Made by a program: the position numbers and the translations under genes. Below, in pieces: positions 36,086 through 45,980 of a DNA stretch of 64,000 bases. The notes beneath the pieces are model-generated. The model saw nothing but the letters and a program-made list of their open reading frames with translations. It was not told the origin of the DNA and did not search any database. Within the stretch, counting starts at the first letter, position 1. Each line of letters opens with the position of its first letter. This stretch comes from Rhizobium anhuiense. Its GTDB lineage: Bacteria; Pseudomonadota; Alphaproteobacteria; Rhizobiales; Rhizobiaceae. The stretch lies in NCBI RefSeq assembly GCF_003985145.1, contig NZ_ML133522.1, forward strand, positions 124,001 through 188,000, read 5' to 3'.

Positions 36086-37003
36086 TTAACGATCCTTCGG
36101 GTCGAACGCGTCGCGCAGGCCGTCGCCGATGAAGAGCAGGCTGAGCAGCAGGGCCACAAGGAAGCTGGCCGGGAAGACCAGCAGCCAGGGCATACTTTCC
36201 ATGGCATCGGTCCCCTCGGCGATCAGCGTACCGAGCGAGGTCAGCGGCTCCTGCACGCCGAAGCCGAGATAGGAAAGGAAGCTTTCCGTGGCGATGATTT
36301 CAGGCACCGTCAGTGCTGCGAAGATCACCACCGGGCCGACGAGGTTCGGGATGATGTGCTTGATAATGATCTTGAACGGCCGCTGCCCGGATGCGCGGGC
36401 CGCCTCGATGAATTCGCGATGCTTGATCGATAGCGTCTGGCCGCGCACGATGCGGGCCATGGTCAGCCATTCCAGCGCGCCGATCGCCGCAAAGAGCAGA
36501 TAGACGTTGCGGCCGAAGATCACCATCAGCAGGATGACGAAGAGGATATAGGGAAGCGCATACATGATGTCGACGAAGCGCATCATGATCGCATCCAGCC
36601 TGCCGCCGATATAGCCCGATACGGCGCCGTAGAGCACGCCGATGAAGACGGAGACGACGGTCGCCGTCAGCGCCACGGCAAGCGAGACCCGGGTGCCGTA
36701 AAGGACGCGGGCGAGAAGGTCGCGGCCGTTCGGGTCGGTACCGAAATAGTGGCCGGTTTCGATCGAGGGCGGTATGCGGAAGGCCGCCCAATCTGGATCC
36801 TCATAGTTGAAGGGAATGAACCAGGGGCCGACGAAGGCCGCAAGGATCAGCAGCGCCAGGACGAAAATCGACAGGACGGCTGCCTTGTTGCGCCCGAGGC
36901 GGCGTAGCGCATCCCTGGTGAGCGAACGGCTTTCGGGCGCAAGGCCCTCCGCCTCCAGCAGTTCCTGGGCGAGCAACTCGCGTTTTGCGGGATTGAGGAT
37001 CAT
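36086..37003 (-). CDS. oppC: Oligopeptide ABC transporter permease OppC
   Basis: The 305-residue permease has an N-terminal cytoplasmic part, then six membrane segments. The coupling EAA loop reads REFIEAARASGQRPFKIIIKH. The OppC_N region (RDALRRLGRNKAAVLSIFVLALLILAAFVGP, in two parts) is present, as is the YFGTDPNGRDLLARVLYGTRVS segment typical of OppC/DppC. The ATG at 37003 overlaps the oppB stop (ATGA). Confidence 0.92.
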   Translation of the reverse strand: MILNPAKRELLAQELLEAEGLAPESRSLTRDALRRLGRNKAAVLSIFVLALLILAAFVGPWFIPFNYEDPDWAAFRIPPSIETGHYFGTDPNGRDLLARVLYGTRVSLAVALTATVVSVFIGVLYGAVSGYIGGRLDAIMMRFVDIMYALPYILFVILLMVIFGRNVYLLFAAIGALEWLTMARIVRGQTLSIKHREFIEAARASGQRPFKIIIKHIIPNLVGPVVIFAALTVPEIIATESFLSYLGFGVQEPLTSLGTLIAEGTDAMESMPWLLVFPASFLVALLLSLLFIGDGLRDAFDPKDR

Positions 37004-37923
37004 CGGTTTCTCACTTTCGGATCGAGCCACGCATAGGCGATATCGACGAGAAGGTTCAGGAACACGATCAGCACCATGTAGAAGATGACCGTGCCGAGAA
37101 CCATGCCGTAGTCACGGTTCAGCGCTGCGTTGACGAAATAGCGGCCGATGCCGGGCAATCCGAAGATGCTCTCGACAACCAGCGAGCCGGTGAGAAGGTA
37201 ACTTGCCGCTGGACCCAGATAGGAGACGACAGGCATCATGGCGGGCTTCAGCGCATGGCGCATGACTGTCAGGCGGGGACCGATGCCTTTGGCCTTGGCG
37301 GTGCGAATGAAGTTCTGATTCATCACCTCGATCATCGAGCCGCGGGTGATGCGCGAGATACGGCCGGCATGCGGCAGCGCCAGAACGACGATCGGCAGGA
37401 TAAGGTATTTGATCGAGCCGTCACCCCAGCCGCCGACCGGAAACCAAGCGAGATGGATGCCGAAGACGAGCTGCAGGATGGGCGCAATCAGGAAGTTCGG
37501 CAGCACGACGCCCACTAGAATGAGCGCGCCCAGAATATAATCCGGTGCCTTGTTCTGATAGAGCGCCCCAAGACAGCCGACGGCCACGCCGACAATGATG
37601 GCAATCAGGAAGGCAGCCGTACCGATGGTGAAGGTGTAGGGCAGACCGATCATGATCTGCTGGGCGACGGTGAAATCCTCGCTGGCGAAGGAGGGGCCGA
37701 GATCGCCCCGGAGCAGGTCACCGACATAGATCAGGTACTGCTGGATGAGCGGCTTGTCGAGATTGTAGTGGATCGCAAGGTTCTTCAGGATCACCGGCGG
37801 CAATGGCCTTTCGCCATCGAAAGGGCCGCCGGGGGCAAGGCGCAAAACAAAAAAACAGACTGTCACGGCGATCCACAGAACGGGGATCGTCGACAGCAGG
37901 CGACGGAGGGCGTATTTGATCAT
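37000..37923 (-). CDS. oppB: Oligopeptide ABC transporter permease OppB
   Basis: The 307-residue permease begins MIKYALRRLLSTIPVLWIAVTVCFFVLRLAPGGPF, in the OppB pattern, and has six membrane helices. The EAA loop is IRTAKAKGIGPRLTVMRHALK. A stable hairpin sits in the 48-bp gap between it and oppA. Confidence 0.93.
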   Translation of the reverse strand: MIKYALRRLLSTIPVLWIAVTVCFFVLRLAPGGPFDGERPLPPVILKNLAIHYNLDKPLIQQYLIYVGDLLRGDLGPSFASEDFTVAQQIMIGLPYTFTIGTAAFLIAIIVGVAVGCLGALYQNKAPDYILGALILVGVVLPNFLIAPILQLVFGIHLAWFPVGGWGDGSIKYLILPIVVLALPHAGRISRITRGSMIEVMNQNFIRTAKAKGIGPRLTVMRHALKPAMMPVVSYLGPAASYLLTGSLVVESIFGLPGIGRYFVNAALNRDYGMVLGTVIFYMVLIVFLNLLVDIAYAWLDPKVRNR

Positions 37924-37933
37924 GGTCGTGGGC

Positions 37934-37964
37934 CGGTCCTTCCCGCAATGCGCGGGAAGGACCG
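37934..37964 (-). promoter_or_regulatory. Intercistronic hairpin between oppA and oppB
   Basis: A perfect 13-bp stem CGGTCCTTCCCGC/GCGGGAAGGACCG with a 5-base loop lies just after oppA. Such structures usually stabilise the binding-protein mRNA and lower expression of the downstream permeases, which fits the stoichiometry of ABC importers. Confidence 0.75.
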
Positions 37965-37971
37965 TTTTCCC

Positions 37972-39552
37972 TTACTCTTTCATCGACAGCCAGCGGGTGC
38001 GGTGGATGTCCTGAATATTATCGACGAAACCTTCAACCTTTGGAGAAACGACGTTCTTCGAAACATAGTAGTAGAGTGGAATGGCAGCGCTGTCGTCTAG
38101 AGCTAACTGCTCGGCCTTCTTGAAGATTTCAGCGCGCTTGCCAATGTCCCTTTCGGCGTTTCCTTCTTTGATCAGCTTGTCGTACTCGGGATTGCTCCAG
38201 CGACCGTAATTCATCGAGACACCTGTTGTTAGCAGATTCAGGAAGTTATCCGGATCGTTGTAGTCAGCGATCCAACCTGCTCGACCGATTTCTACCTGAC
38301 CGCGCTGCATTTCGTCGTAGTGCACCTTGGTCTCGGTATTATAGAGTTCAACCTCGACGCCGAGCGGTTTCCACATAGAGGCGATCGCGACGGCAACGCG
38401 CTTGTGGTTGTCGTTGGTGTTGTAGCGGAGCTGCGCCTTTAGCGGATGATCCGGGCCGAAGCCGGCTTCCGTCAGCAGCTTCTTGGCTTCTGCTACCTTC
38501 TCGCTATAGGGCAGATCCTTCCAGCTGACATAGGCTGGCTGCCCATAATTGGCGGTGCCCGGCGGAACCCAGGAATAAGCGGGCGGTTCTTGGGTACCGA
38601 GGATTTGCGGACCGATCACTTCACGGTTGACTGCCATCGAAAGAGCCTGGCGCACACGCTTGTCGTTGAAGGGCGGCTTCTGGGCATTTACGACATAGTA
38701 ATAACTGGCAAGAAACGGCGCGACATGGGCCTGGCCCGGCAAGTTCTTCTTCATCCACTCATACTGGTCGGTCGGGAAGTCGGTCATGATGTCGAATTCG
38801 CCGGCGCGATAGCGTTTCAGCGCGGCTTCCTGGTCTTCGAGCACGAAAAACTTCGCGCCGTCGATCTTCAGGTCCTTGGTGTCGTACCACTGGTCGTTCT
38901 TGACCGTCGTGACATGCGAGCCCGGAACCCATTCGACCGGCTTGTAAGGGCCGTTAGTGACGATGTTGCCGATCTTGACCCAATCCTGACCCTTCGCCTC
39001 GACGACATGCTTCGGCAGCGGATAGGCGGTGTAGTGCATCAGGGCATTGAGGAAATAGGGCGTGGCATTTTCGAGCGTGATTTCGAGCGTCTTGTCGTCG
39101 ATCGCCTTGACGCCGAGTTGGTTGAGATCGGTGATCTCGCCCTTGTTGATCTTTTCGGCATTCTTGATGGTGAATTGCAGATAGGCATAATCAGCGGCGT
39201 TCTTCGGGTCGACGAGGCGCTGGAAGGCGAAGACGAAGTCTTCTGCCGTTACCGGCTGGCCATCGGACCACTTGATGCCGTCGCGAAGCTTGAAGGTGTA
39301 GACCTTGCCATCAGGCGAAATCGTCCAGCTTTCGGCCTGGCCTGGGATCGGATTGTCCTTGGCGTCCTCGGTGACGAGGCCCTCGAAGATGTCACCGGCG
39401 ATACGGTTCTCCCAGTCGCCTGACAGTTTCTGCGGATCGAGCGACTGCGGGTCGCCACCATTGTGAATGTTCAGCGTGGCCGCATGCGCCGAAAACGCCA
39501 GCAATGTGCCAAGCATTGCAGAGGCGAGAAATTTTTTCGTGAATTGGTTCAT
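37972..39552 (-). CDS. oppA: Oligopeptide-binding periplasmic protein OppA
   Basis: The 526-residue lipid-free binding protein has a signal peptide (ending AFSAHA) and a family 5 solute-binding domain with LNIHNGGDPQSLDPQKLSG, GLVTEDAKDNPIPGQAESW and DGIKWSDGQPVTAEDFVFAFQRL, the OppA/MppA pattern. It captures short peptides for OppBCDF. The gene is divergent from the alpha-glucosidase; the 285-bp gap holds no clear operator. Confidence 0.92.
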   Translation of the reverse strand: MNQFTKKFLASAMLGTLLAFSAHAATLNIHNGGDPQSLDPQKLSGDWENRIAGDIFEGLVTEDAKDNPIPGQAESWTISPDGKVYTFKLRDGIKWSDGQPVTAEDFVFAFQRLVDPKNAADYAYLQFTIKNAEKINKGEITDLNQLGVKAIDDKTLEITLENATPYFLNALMHYTAYPLPKHVVEAKGQDWVKIGNIVTNGPYKPVEWVPGSHVTTVKNDQWYDTKDLKIDGAKFFVLEDQEAALKRYRAGEFDIMTDFPTDQYEWMKKNLPGQAHVAPFLASYYYVVNAQKPPFNDKRVRQALSMAVNREVIGPQILGTQEPPAYSWVPPGTANYGQPAYVSWKDLPYSEKVAEAKKLLTEAGFGPDHPLKAQLRYNTNDNHKRVAVAIASMWKPLGVEVELYNTETKVHYDEMQRGQVEIGRAGWIADYNDPDNFLNLLTTGVSMNYGRWSNPEYDKLIKEGNAERDIGKRAEIFKKAEQLALDDSAAIPLYYYVSKNVVSPKVEGFVDNIQDIHRTRWLSMKE

Positions 39553-39837
39553 GGTGGGTCCACCTTTCTAGGCTTTGCGCCTTTATTAGACATTTGTTCC
39601 CGGTGTTTGACCTCTTACGTGCAGGTCAGTGCGCACATTATCGCAAAGGCTTTGCGTTGCAACCCCAAATCCGGAGGGTGGAAAGGGGTTGTGGACAAGC
39701 CTATATACGTCTCCCCCTTGTCGGATCGCGACGATGCCTCGCGGCCTTCGCAGCGCCTTCATAACGGCTTCACATGGTTGTCTTTTGTTTCTTCCGCTTT
39801 AGTGTGGCGGGCGCAAACGAGGCAGGAGATGTAGCCG

Positions 39838-41484
39838 ATGGCATTGCAGGCAGGCGGGAGTGCGGACTGGTGGCGCGGCGCGGTGATCTATCAGGTCTAT
39901 CCGCGATCGTTTCAGGATACCAACAGCGACGGGCTCGGCGATCTCAGGGGAATCACCCGCCGGCTGCCGCATATTGCCAGCCTCGGCGTCGACGCGATCT
40001 GGCTCTCGCCCTTCTTCAAGTCGCCGATGGCCGATATGGGCTACGACGTTTCCGATTATTGCGATGTCGATCCGATCTTCGGGACGCTCGCCGATTTCGA
40101 CGAGATGATGGCCGAGGCACACAGGCTCGGCATCAAGGTCGTCATCGACCAGGTGATCTCGCACACATCAGACCGGCATCCCTGGTTCGTCGAGAGCCGG
40201 TCGAGCCGGACCAATTCCAAGGCGGATTGGTATGTCTGGGCCGATCCGAAGCCTGACGGTACGGCGCCGAACAACTGGCTGTCGATCTTCGGCGGACCGG
40301 GCTGGGAATGGGATGGCGTGCGTCGCCAATATTACCAGCATAATTTCCTGACCTCACAGCCGGACCTCAACTTCCACAGCAAGGCAGTGCAGGATGCGGT
40401 ACTGGAGACAGTGAGGTTCTGGCTCGACCGCGGCGTCGACGGCTTCCGGCTGGACACAGTGAACTATTATTTCTGCGACAAGCAGCTCAGGAGCAATCCG
40501 CCGCACGAGCCGGACGAGGACGACGCAGGCCTCGATGCGCCCGACACCAACCCCTACGGCATGCAGAACCATCTCTACGACAAGACGCAGCCGGAAAATG
40601 TCGATTTCCTCAAGCGCTTCCGGGCGCTGCTCGACCAATACGAAGATCGCACGACCGTCGGCGAAGTCGGCGACGGCGCGCGTTCGCTGAAGACGGTCGG
40701 CGCCTATACGAGCGGCGGCGACAAGCTGCACATGTGCTACACATTCGATCTGCTCGGACCGGATTTCACCGCCGTGCATATTCGCGGCTGCGTCGAGGCT
40801 TTTCAGAAAGCGGTGACCGACGGCTGGGTCTGCTGGGCTTTTTCCAACCACGACGTCATGCGCCATGTCAGCCGCTTTGCGCGGACGGAGGAAGAGCGGC
40901 CCGTCATCGCCATGCTGGCGATCTCGGTGCTTGCGGCGCTGCGCGGCTCGATCTGCCTCTATCAAGGCGAGGAACTCGGGCTTCCGGAGGCCGAACTCGC
41001 CTTCGAGGATCTGCGTGACCCCTATGGCATCCGCTTCTGGCCGGCCTTCAAGGGCCGCGACGGATGCCGCACGCCAATGCCCTGGGAGGCGGGCAAAGCG
41101 CATGCGGGCTTCACCTCGGCGGAAAAGAGCTGGCTGCCGGTGCCTTACGAGCAGGCAGCACTTTCGGTGGATATGCAGGAGGCAAGCGACGGCTCGGTGC
41201 TGCATCACTACCGCAGGACGCTTGCTTTCCGGAGGAGCCATCCGGCACTGATCGACGGCGATATGACCTTCATCGGCACCAACCAGGATCTGCTCGCCTT
41301 CACCCGCGAAAAGGACGGAGAAAAACTGCTCTTCGTCTTCAACCTGACGCGCGAACCGGCGGAATTCCATCTGCCTGATGGCGTAGTGCTTGAGGAACCG
41401 CTCGAGATGCCGGGCTTCGCGGCGGTGGCTGGCGTGGGATCGGTGAAGCTTGCGGCGCTCGACGGGTTTTGCGCGCGGGTTTGA
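39838..41484 (+). CDS. GH13 alpha-glucosidase
   Basis: The 548-residue intracellular enzyme should hydrolyse alpha-glucosides such as maltose or sucrose-like sugars. The GH13 regions are clear: DVSDYCDVDPIFG, the nucleophile in GFRLDTVNYY, the acid/base Glu in TTVGEVGD, and FSNHDVMRH with the third catalytic Asp. YQVYPRSFQDTNSDGLGDL is typical of oligo-1,6-glucosidase/AglA enzymes. AGGAGATG precedes the start. No agl ABC transporter is next to it. Confidence 0.9.
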   Translation: MALQAGGSADWWRGAVIYQVYPRSFQDTNSDGLGDLRGITRRLPHIASLGVDAIWLSPFFKSPMADMGYDVSDYCDVDPIFGTLADFDEMMAEAHRLGIKVVIDQVISHTSDRHPWFVESRSSRTNSKADWYVWADPKPDGTAPNNWLSIFGGPGWEWDGVRRQYYQHNFLTSQPDLNFHSKAVQDAVLETVRFWLDRGVDGFRLDTVNYYFCDKQLRSNPPHEPDEDDAGLDAPDTNPYGMQNHLYDKTQPENVDFLKRFRALLDQYEDRTTVGEVGDGARSLKTVGAYTSGGDKLHMCYTFDLLGPDFTAVHIRGCVEAFQKAVTDGWVCWAFSNHDVMRHVSRFARTEEERPVIAMLAISVLAALRGSICLYQGEELGLPEAELAFEDLRDPYGIRFWPAFKGRDGCRTPMPWEAGKAHAGFTSAEKSWLPVPYEQAALSVDMQEASDGSVLHHYRRTLAFRRSHPALIDGDMTFIGTNQDLLAFTREKDGEKLLFVFNLTREPAEFHLPDGVVLEEPLEMPGFAAVAGVGSVKLAALDGFCARV

Positions 41485-41555
41485 TGTTCTTTCTGCCGTA
41501 ACCATGAAGGCAACATTCAAAGGTCGCCCACTGCGAAATCAGCCCTAGAATTGCA

Positions 41556-43253
41556 TCACCCGATCAACGCGAACTTGTCCACGTCAACCATGCCGCGGTC
41601 GGATATTTTCAAGTGCGGAATGACCGGCAGCGGCAGAAAGGCGAGTTGGAGGAAGGGTTCCTCAAGCGTGGCGCCGAGCGCGAAGGCGGCTTTGCGCAGG
41701 TGGTGCAGTGTATCGCGGACCGTCTCATAGGGCTCAAGGCTCATCAGGCCGGCGATGGGCAGGGCGATTTCGCCGGTGACCTTGCCGTCTTCGACGACGA
41801 CGAAGCCGCCCTTGATCTCGCCGAGACGGTTTGCCGCGCGCGCCATATCGTCCTCGCTGACGCCGACGACGCAGATGTTGTGGCTGTCATGGCCGACGGT
41901 GGAGGCGATCGCGCCCTTCTTCAGGCCGAAGCCCTGGACGAAGCCGTTGGCATGGTTGCCGTTCTTGCCATGGCGCTCGATGACGGCGACCTTGATGATA
42001 TCATTGGCAAGATCGACCGTCGTCTCGTTGCCCCTGACCGGCAGGCGGTAGCGGCGATGTTCGGTGATGATCTTGCCCGGCATGACGCCGATGACAGGCG
42101 TTTCACCCTCGGCGACCGGCACGCCGAAATGGGCGGCGTTGACGGGCCGGGCCTTGACGCTGTCGAGGCCGATCGGAGCAACCGGTCTGCGCGAGGAAAA
42201 GAGTGCATCGGTGACCCGGCGGCCGGCGGAGAAGACCATGTCGGCGCGACAATTTTCCAGGCTGCCGAGAACCACAAGATCGGCGCGCCAGCCCGGTGCG
42301 ACCAGACCGCGATCCCTGAGGCCGAAGGCGCGGGCAGCCGAGATCGAGGCGGCGCGGTAGATCGCCAGGGGCTCGACGCCGCTTGCGATCGCCGTGCGGA
42401 TCATGTGATCGAGATGGCCCTGTTCGGCGATATCGAGCGGATTGCGGTCGTCGGTGCAGAGCGCCAGATAGGGCGACAGCCGCTCGGTGATAATGGGTAT
42501 CAGCGCGGCGAGATCCTTGGATACCGAACCTTCACGCACGAGGATGTGCATGCCCTTGCGGATCTTTTCCAGTGCTTCGCGGGCCGTCGTGCATTCGTGC
42601 TCGGTGCGGATGCCGGCCGAGAGGTAACCGTTGAGGTCGTTGCCGGACAGCAGCGGCGCGTGACCGTCGATATGGCCGCCCTGGAAGGCCTCGAGCTTGG
42701 CCATGCAGACAGGATCCTTGTGGATCACGCCGGGGAAATTCATGAATTCGGCAAGGCCGATGACTTTCGGATGGTGGCGGTAGGGCAGGAGGCGCTCGAT
42801 CGGCAGATCGGCGCCGGAGGTTTCGAGATGGGTCGCTGGAACGCAAGAGGAGAGCTGGACGCGGATGTCCATGATCGTCTCCAGCGCCGATTCGAGAAAG
42901 AATTCGATGCCGGCGCTTCCGAGCACATTGGCGATCTCGTGCGGATCGCAGATCGCGGTGGTGACGCCATAGGGCAGGACGCAGCGATCGAATTCATGCG
43001 GCGTCACCAGCGAGGATTCGATGTGCAGATGCGTGTCGATGAAGCCGGGAACGACGATCCTGCCCGAAATATCGACCTCGGTCTCGCCATCATAATTGCC
43101 TGAGGTGCCGACGATGCGATCGGCGCCGATGGCAATGTCGGAGAGGACGAGTTCGCCGGTGACGAGATCGAAGAAGCGGCCACCCTTCAGCACGATATCG
43201 GCCGGCACGCGGCCGACGCCCTGGTCGATGAGACGTTCGAGCTTGGTGGTCAT
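41556..43253 (-). CDS. ade: Adenine deaminase
   Basis: The 565-residue amidohydrolase converts adenine to hypoxanthine, feeding the xanthine dehydrogenase pathway. The metal motif [13 protein letters not shown] gives two His, and [19 protein letters not shown] and CTDDRNP supply other active-site residues. The C-terminal domain ([20 protein letters not shown]) is typical of the bacterial Ade family, distinct from Add. The ATG at 43253 is preferred; a GTG at 43265 is possible. Confidence 0.92.
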   Translation of the reverse strand: MTTKLERLIDQGVGRVPADIVLKGGRFFDLVTGELVLSDIAIGADRIVGTSGNYDGETEVDISGRIVVPGFIDTHLHIESSLVTPHEFDRCVLPYGVTTAICDPHEIANVLGSAGIEFFLESALETIMDIRVQLSSCVPATHLETSGADLPIERLLPYRHHPKVIGLAEFMNFPGVIHKDPVCMAKLEAFQGGHIDGHAPLLSGNDLNGYLSAGIRTEHECTTAREALEKIRKGMHILVREGSVSKDLAALIPIITERLSPYLALCTDDRNPLDIAEQGHLDHMIRTAIASGVEPLAIYRAASISAARAFGLRDRGLVAPGWRADLVVLGSLENCRADMVFSAGRRVTDALFSSRRPVAPIGLDSVKARPVNAAHFGVPVAEGETPVIGVMPGKIITEHRRYRLPVRGNETTVDLANDIIKVAVIERHGKNGNHANGFVQGFGLKKGAIASTVGHDSHNICVVGVSEDDMARAANRLGEIKGGFVVVEDGKVTGEIALPIAGLMSLEPYETVRDTLHHLRKAAFALGATLEEPFLQLAFLPLPVIPHLKISDRGMVDVDKFALIG

Positions 43254-43327
43254 GGCATTGCTCACATTGCAACCGATTCCGAAACTTATAACCGATCTGC
43301 CGCCACAAGCGAGTGCCGCAAAACGAA

Positions 43328-43352
43328 ACCGGGCGCCGTAAGGGCGCCCGGT
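43328..43352 (-). terminator. Hairpin after the livK-like gene
   Basis: The 10-bp stem ACCGGGCGCC/GGCGCCCGGT has a 5-base loop and lies 20 bases after the stop of the binding-protein gene on the minus strand, before the ade start. Confidence 0.7.
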
Positions 43353-43372
43353 CGTCGACGGTCAGCGATGGT

Positions 43373-44476
43373 TTATTCGGCAGCAACGATCTTGCCGGCT
43401 TCCCATTTGTAGAGCGAGAAACTCTGCGAGGTCAGGTCGCCGGTTTCGCCGTAGGTGATTTTGCCGATGGCGGTCGGGATCTCCTGGCCGCCCTTCAGCG
43501 CGGTCGCGACTGCTTCCGCATCCTCGGCGCTGCCGGCCTTCTCGATGCCAGCCTTCAGCACTTCGACGGCGGCATAGGCGTTCAGGGTGAAGGCTTCGGC
43601 CGGGATGTTCTTGGCGGCGAGCGCCTCGGCTGCGGCCTTGGAGTCCGGGTTCTTGGTGGCGTCCGAGGCATTGGTGAAGATGGTGCCGGCGGCGGCATCC
43701 GTGCCGATTGCCCAGAATTCGGTGTTGGAGAGGCCGTCGCCGCCGATGATCGTCGCGTTGGCGGCGAGGTCATGCAGTTGGCGGGCGAGCAGACCGCCTT
43801 CCGGGTGATAACCGCCGAAATAGACGAGGTCGACCTTCTCGGACTTGATGCGGGTGGTGAGCGCGCTGAAATCCTTGTCGCCTGGGGTGATCGCGTCATT
43901 GACGACTTCGGTGATGCCGCCGGCGTTCAGCGTCGCCTTGAAGGCGTCGGCAAGGCCCTTGCCGTAGGCGCCCTTGTCGTTGACGATGGCGACGCGCTTG
44001 TCCTTGAAATTCTTCAGCACATATTGGGCGGCGACTTCGGCCTGCTGGTCGTCGCGGCCGCAGGTGCGCAGCACGTTGGTGAGACTGCGCTTGGTCAGGT
44101 CAGGGGCCGTCGCAGTCGGAGTGACCATCAGCACGCCGTTTTCAGCAAGCACGTCCGAAACCGGGATGGCGACGCCCGAGGTCACCGGGCCGACAACGAA
44201 ACGGATACCGTCGCCGACGACCTTGTTGGCGGCGGAAACGCCCTGTTTCGGTTCGCCGGCATCGTCGGCCAGTTCGAGGACGACCTTCTCGCCGAGAATC
44301 CCGCCCTTCTTGTTGATCTCGTCGACGGCGGTCTGAGCGCCGTTCTTCACCTGATCGCCATAGGCCGCGACGGGGCCGGTCAGCGGCGCGATCAGGCCGA
44401 TGGTGATATCGGCATGGGCGAGCGGCGCAAAGGCGAGTGACGCGACTAGGGTCGCCGTCAATGTCTTGAGGGTCAT
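43373..44476 (-). CDS. Branched-chain amino acid ABC transporter binding protein
   Basis: The 367-residue periplasmic protein has a signal peptide (ending LAHA) and a LivK-type type I binding fold: [57 protein letters not shown] and the paired Cys-containing TCGRDDQQ. Rhizobial LivK/BraC proteins bind Leu, Ile, Val and also GABA. No permease or ATPase gene follows, so it must share the Bra/Liv channel encoded elsewhere. Confidence 0.88.
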   Translation of the reverse strand: MTLKTLTATLVASLAFAPLAHADITIGLIAPLTGPVAAYGDQVKNGAQTAVDEINKKGGILGEKVVLELADDAGEPKQGVSAANKVVGDGIRFVVGPVTSGVAIPVSDVLAENGVLMVTPTATAPDLTKRSLTNVLRTCGRDDQQAEVAAQYVLKNFKDKRVAIVNDKGAYGKGLADAFKATLNAGGITEVVNDAITPGDKDFSALTTRIKSEKVDLVYFGGYHPEGGLLARQLHDLAANATIIGGDGLSNTEFWAIGTDAAAGTIFTNASDATKNPDSKAAAEALAAKNIPAEAFTLNAYAAVEVLKAGIEKAGSAEDAEAVATALKGGQEIPTAIGKITYGETGDLTSQSFSLYKWEAGKIVAAE

Positions 44477-44961
44477 TGTCTGTCTCCTTGGATGGGGTCA
44501 TTCGACCCACGATGAGGTGCCGCGCCGGTTTTTCCGGATCGTTCAACGACCCTCAGGCCGTGCCAAGGACGATCGATATCGGCGCGATCAATGCGCCCTC
44601 CGGCCATGTTTGGCTCGAACGGGCGCAACGCCAAGATTTCTAGGAATTTTGGTGAGATTCCGCAAGATGATAACAAAATGAAACGAAAATCGAGCCGATT
44701 CGGCGCGAATCGTCGAAAAATCATCGATCTCGGCGCCGTTTTCCATTTTTTCTTGGTGCCGGTACCCCGCGTCAGCGGCGCGCCGATGAACCCTCCCGAA
44801 TTTCGCGGAAGCTCTCTATCTGTCTGACTATTCGAATTCCGCTTTGAGATTAACACTTGATTCTACCAGTTAGTGTAGAACCATTGTGCGCGCATATATT
44901 GCTGCGATGCAAAAGAGCGGTCGAAATAAACAGAGAGATATTTTCAGGAATAGAGAGCTGG
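44477..44961. other. 485-bp divergent intergenic region
   Basis: No gene is supported here. It separates the minus-strand binding protein from the plus-strand HD-GYP gene and must hold both promoters. A short A/T-rich stretch occurs near 44840-44880. I see no clear operator. Confidence 0.4.
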
Positions 44962-45876
44962 ATGCTCAAGCGGGTCGAAGCCAGACAGGTGCGCACCGGA
45001 ATGTTTGTAGAGGCGATCGAGGGTGCCTGGCAGGATCCTCTTCTGTCTAAACGAAGATTTCTCCTGCGCCGTGAAATCGATGCCCAGAAGCTTCGCAAGA
45101 GCGGCATGACAGGTGTTATCATCAACACCAGCAGAGGCCTCGACATTGATGGCCTGCCGGGCGGCAATATCGAGATCGATACCAAGGCGGCACGCGAGAC
45201 CATCCAGAAATCCGTGCAGGTGCTGGAAAGTGTTTTTGGTCGACTCCAGCACGGCGACGGGATCAGCATAGATCAGGTGGCTCCGGTGATTTCCTCGGTC
45301 TCCAAGTCGATAGATCAGAATCCCACTGTCTTTTTGAGCGTTACGCGTCTGAAATCCAGGGACGAAGCGACATTCCTGCATTCCATTTCGGTGAGTGCGC
45401 TGATGATCCTTTTCAGCCGTCATCTCGGGCTTGACGAGGCTACCGTGCAGGCGCTCGGCACGGCGGGATTGCTGCACGATGTCGGTAAACTCGAAATTCC
45501 GCTCGAGATACTGAACAAGGAAGGTCCCTTGGACGAGGACGAGATCAAGATGATCCGCGATCATCCGGAAAAGGGACACGCAATCCTGTCACGCCAGGAA
45601 GGCATATCGGAGATCGTTCTAGACGTCTGCCTCAACCATCATGAGCGTATCGACGGCAAGGGTTATCCCCGCAAGCTTTCCGAAGAGCAGGTCAGCTTCC
45701 ATTCGCGCCTTGCCGCGATTTGCGACGTCTATGACGCCATCACCTCCGTGCGGCCGTACAGAGCGCCATGGAGCGCGAGCCAGGCATTGAAGTGGATGCT
45801 TGGCAATGAAGGGCATTTTGATCGCCGGCTCCTGAAGAAATTCGCCCTCTGCCTTTCCGTCGCCGCCGTGAACTGA
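44962..45876 (+). CDS. HD-GYP domain c-di-GMP phosphodiesterase
   Basis: The 304-residue protein has an N-terminal DUF3391-type part (about 1-120, LKRVEARQVRTGMFVEAIEG) and an HD-GYP domain from about 125. The metal site is present: LLHDVGKLEIPLEIL with HD, DHPEKGH, and NHHERIDGKGYP with the HHE and GYP motifs, so the domain should be active and hydrolyse c-di-GMP. The ATG at 44962 is preferred because residues before it do not match the family. Confidence 0.88.
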   Translation: MLKRVEARQVRTGMFVEAIEGAWQDPLLSKRRFLLRREIDAQKLRKSGMTGVIINTSRGLDIDGLPGGNIEIDTKAARETIQKSVQVLESVFGRLQHGDGISIDQVAPVISSVSKSIDQNPTVFLSVTRLKSRDEATFLHSISVSALMILFSRHLGLDEATVQALGTAGLLHDVGKLEIPLEILNKEGPLDEDEIKMIRDHPEKGHAILSRQEGISEIVLDVCLNHHERIDGKGYPRKLSEEQVSFHSRLAAICDVYDAITSVRPYRAPWSASQALKWMLGNEGHFDRRLLKKFALCLSVAAVN

Positions 45877-45980
45877 AATCCATCCATCTTCGCAACAAAA
45901 GGGCCTGCACGGGCTTACAGCGCCGCGCCTCTTTTCTGACGCGCGACGCAGGCGCTGTTGCCGGAAGCTTGCGAGCTTTT

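Noticed and set aside
44477..44961. A small gene in the long gap before the HD-GYP gene
   Set aside because: Short frames of about 78 to 93 residues exist but have no ribosome site, no domain and a composition unlike neighbouring genes.
45877..45980. A possible hairpin or RNA in the gap after the HD-GYP gene
   Set aside because: CAGCGCC and GGCGCTG pair across a long loop, but the stem is short and there is no T-run or other support.
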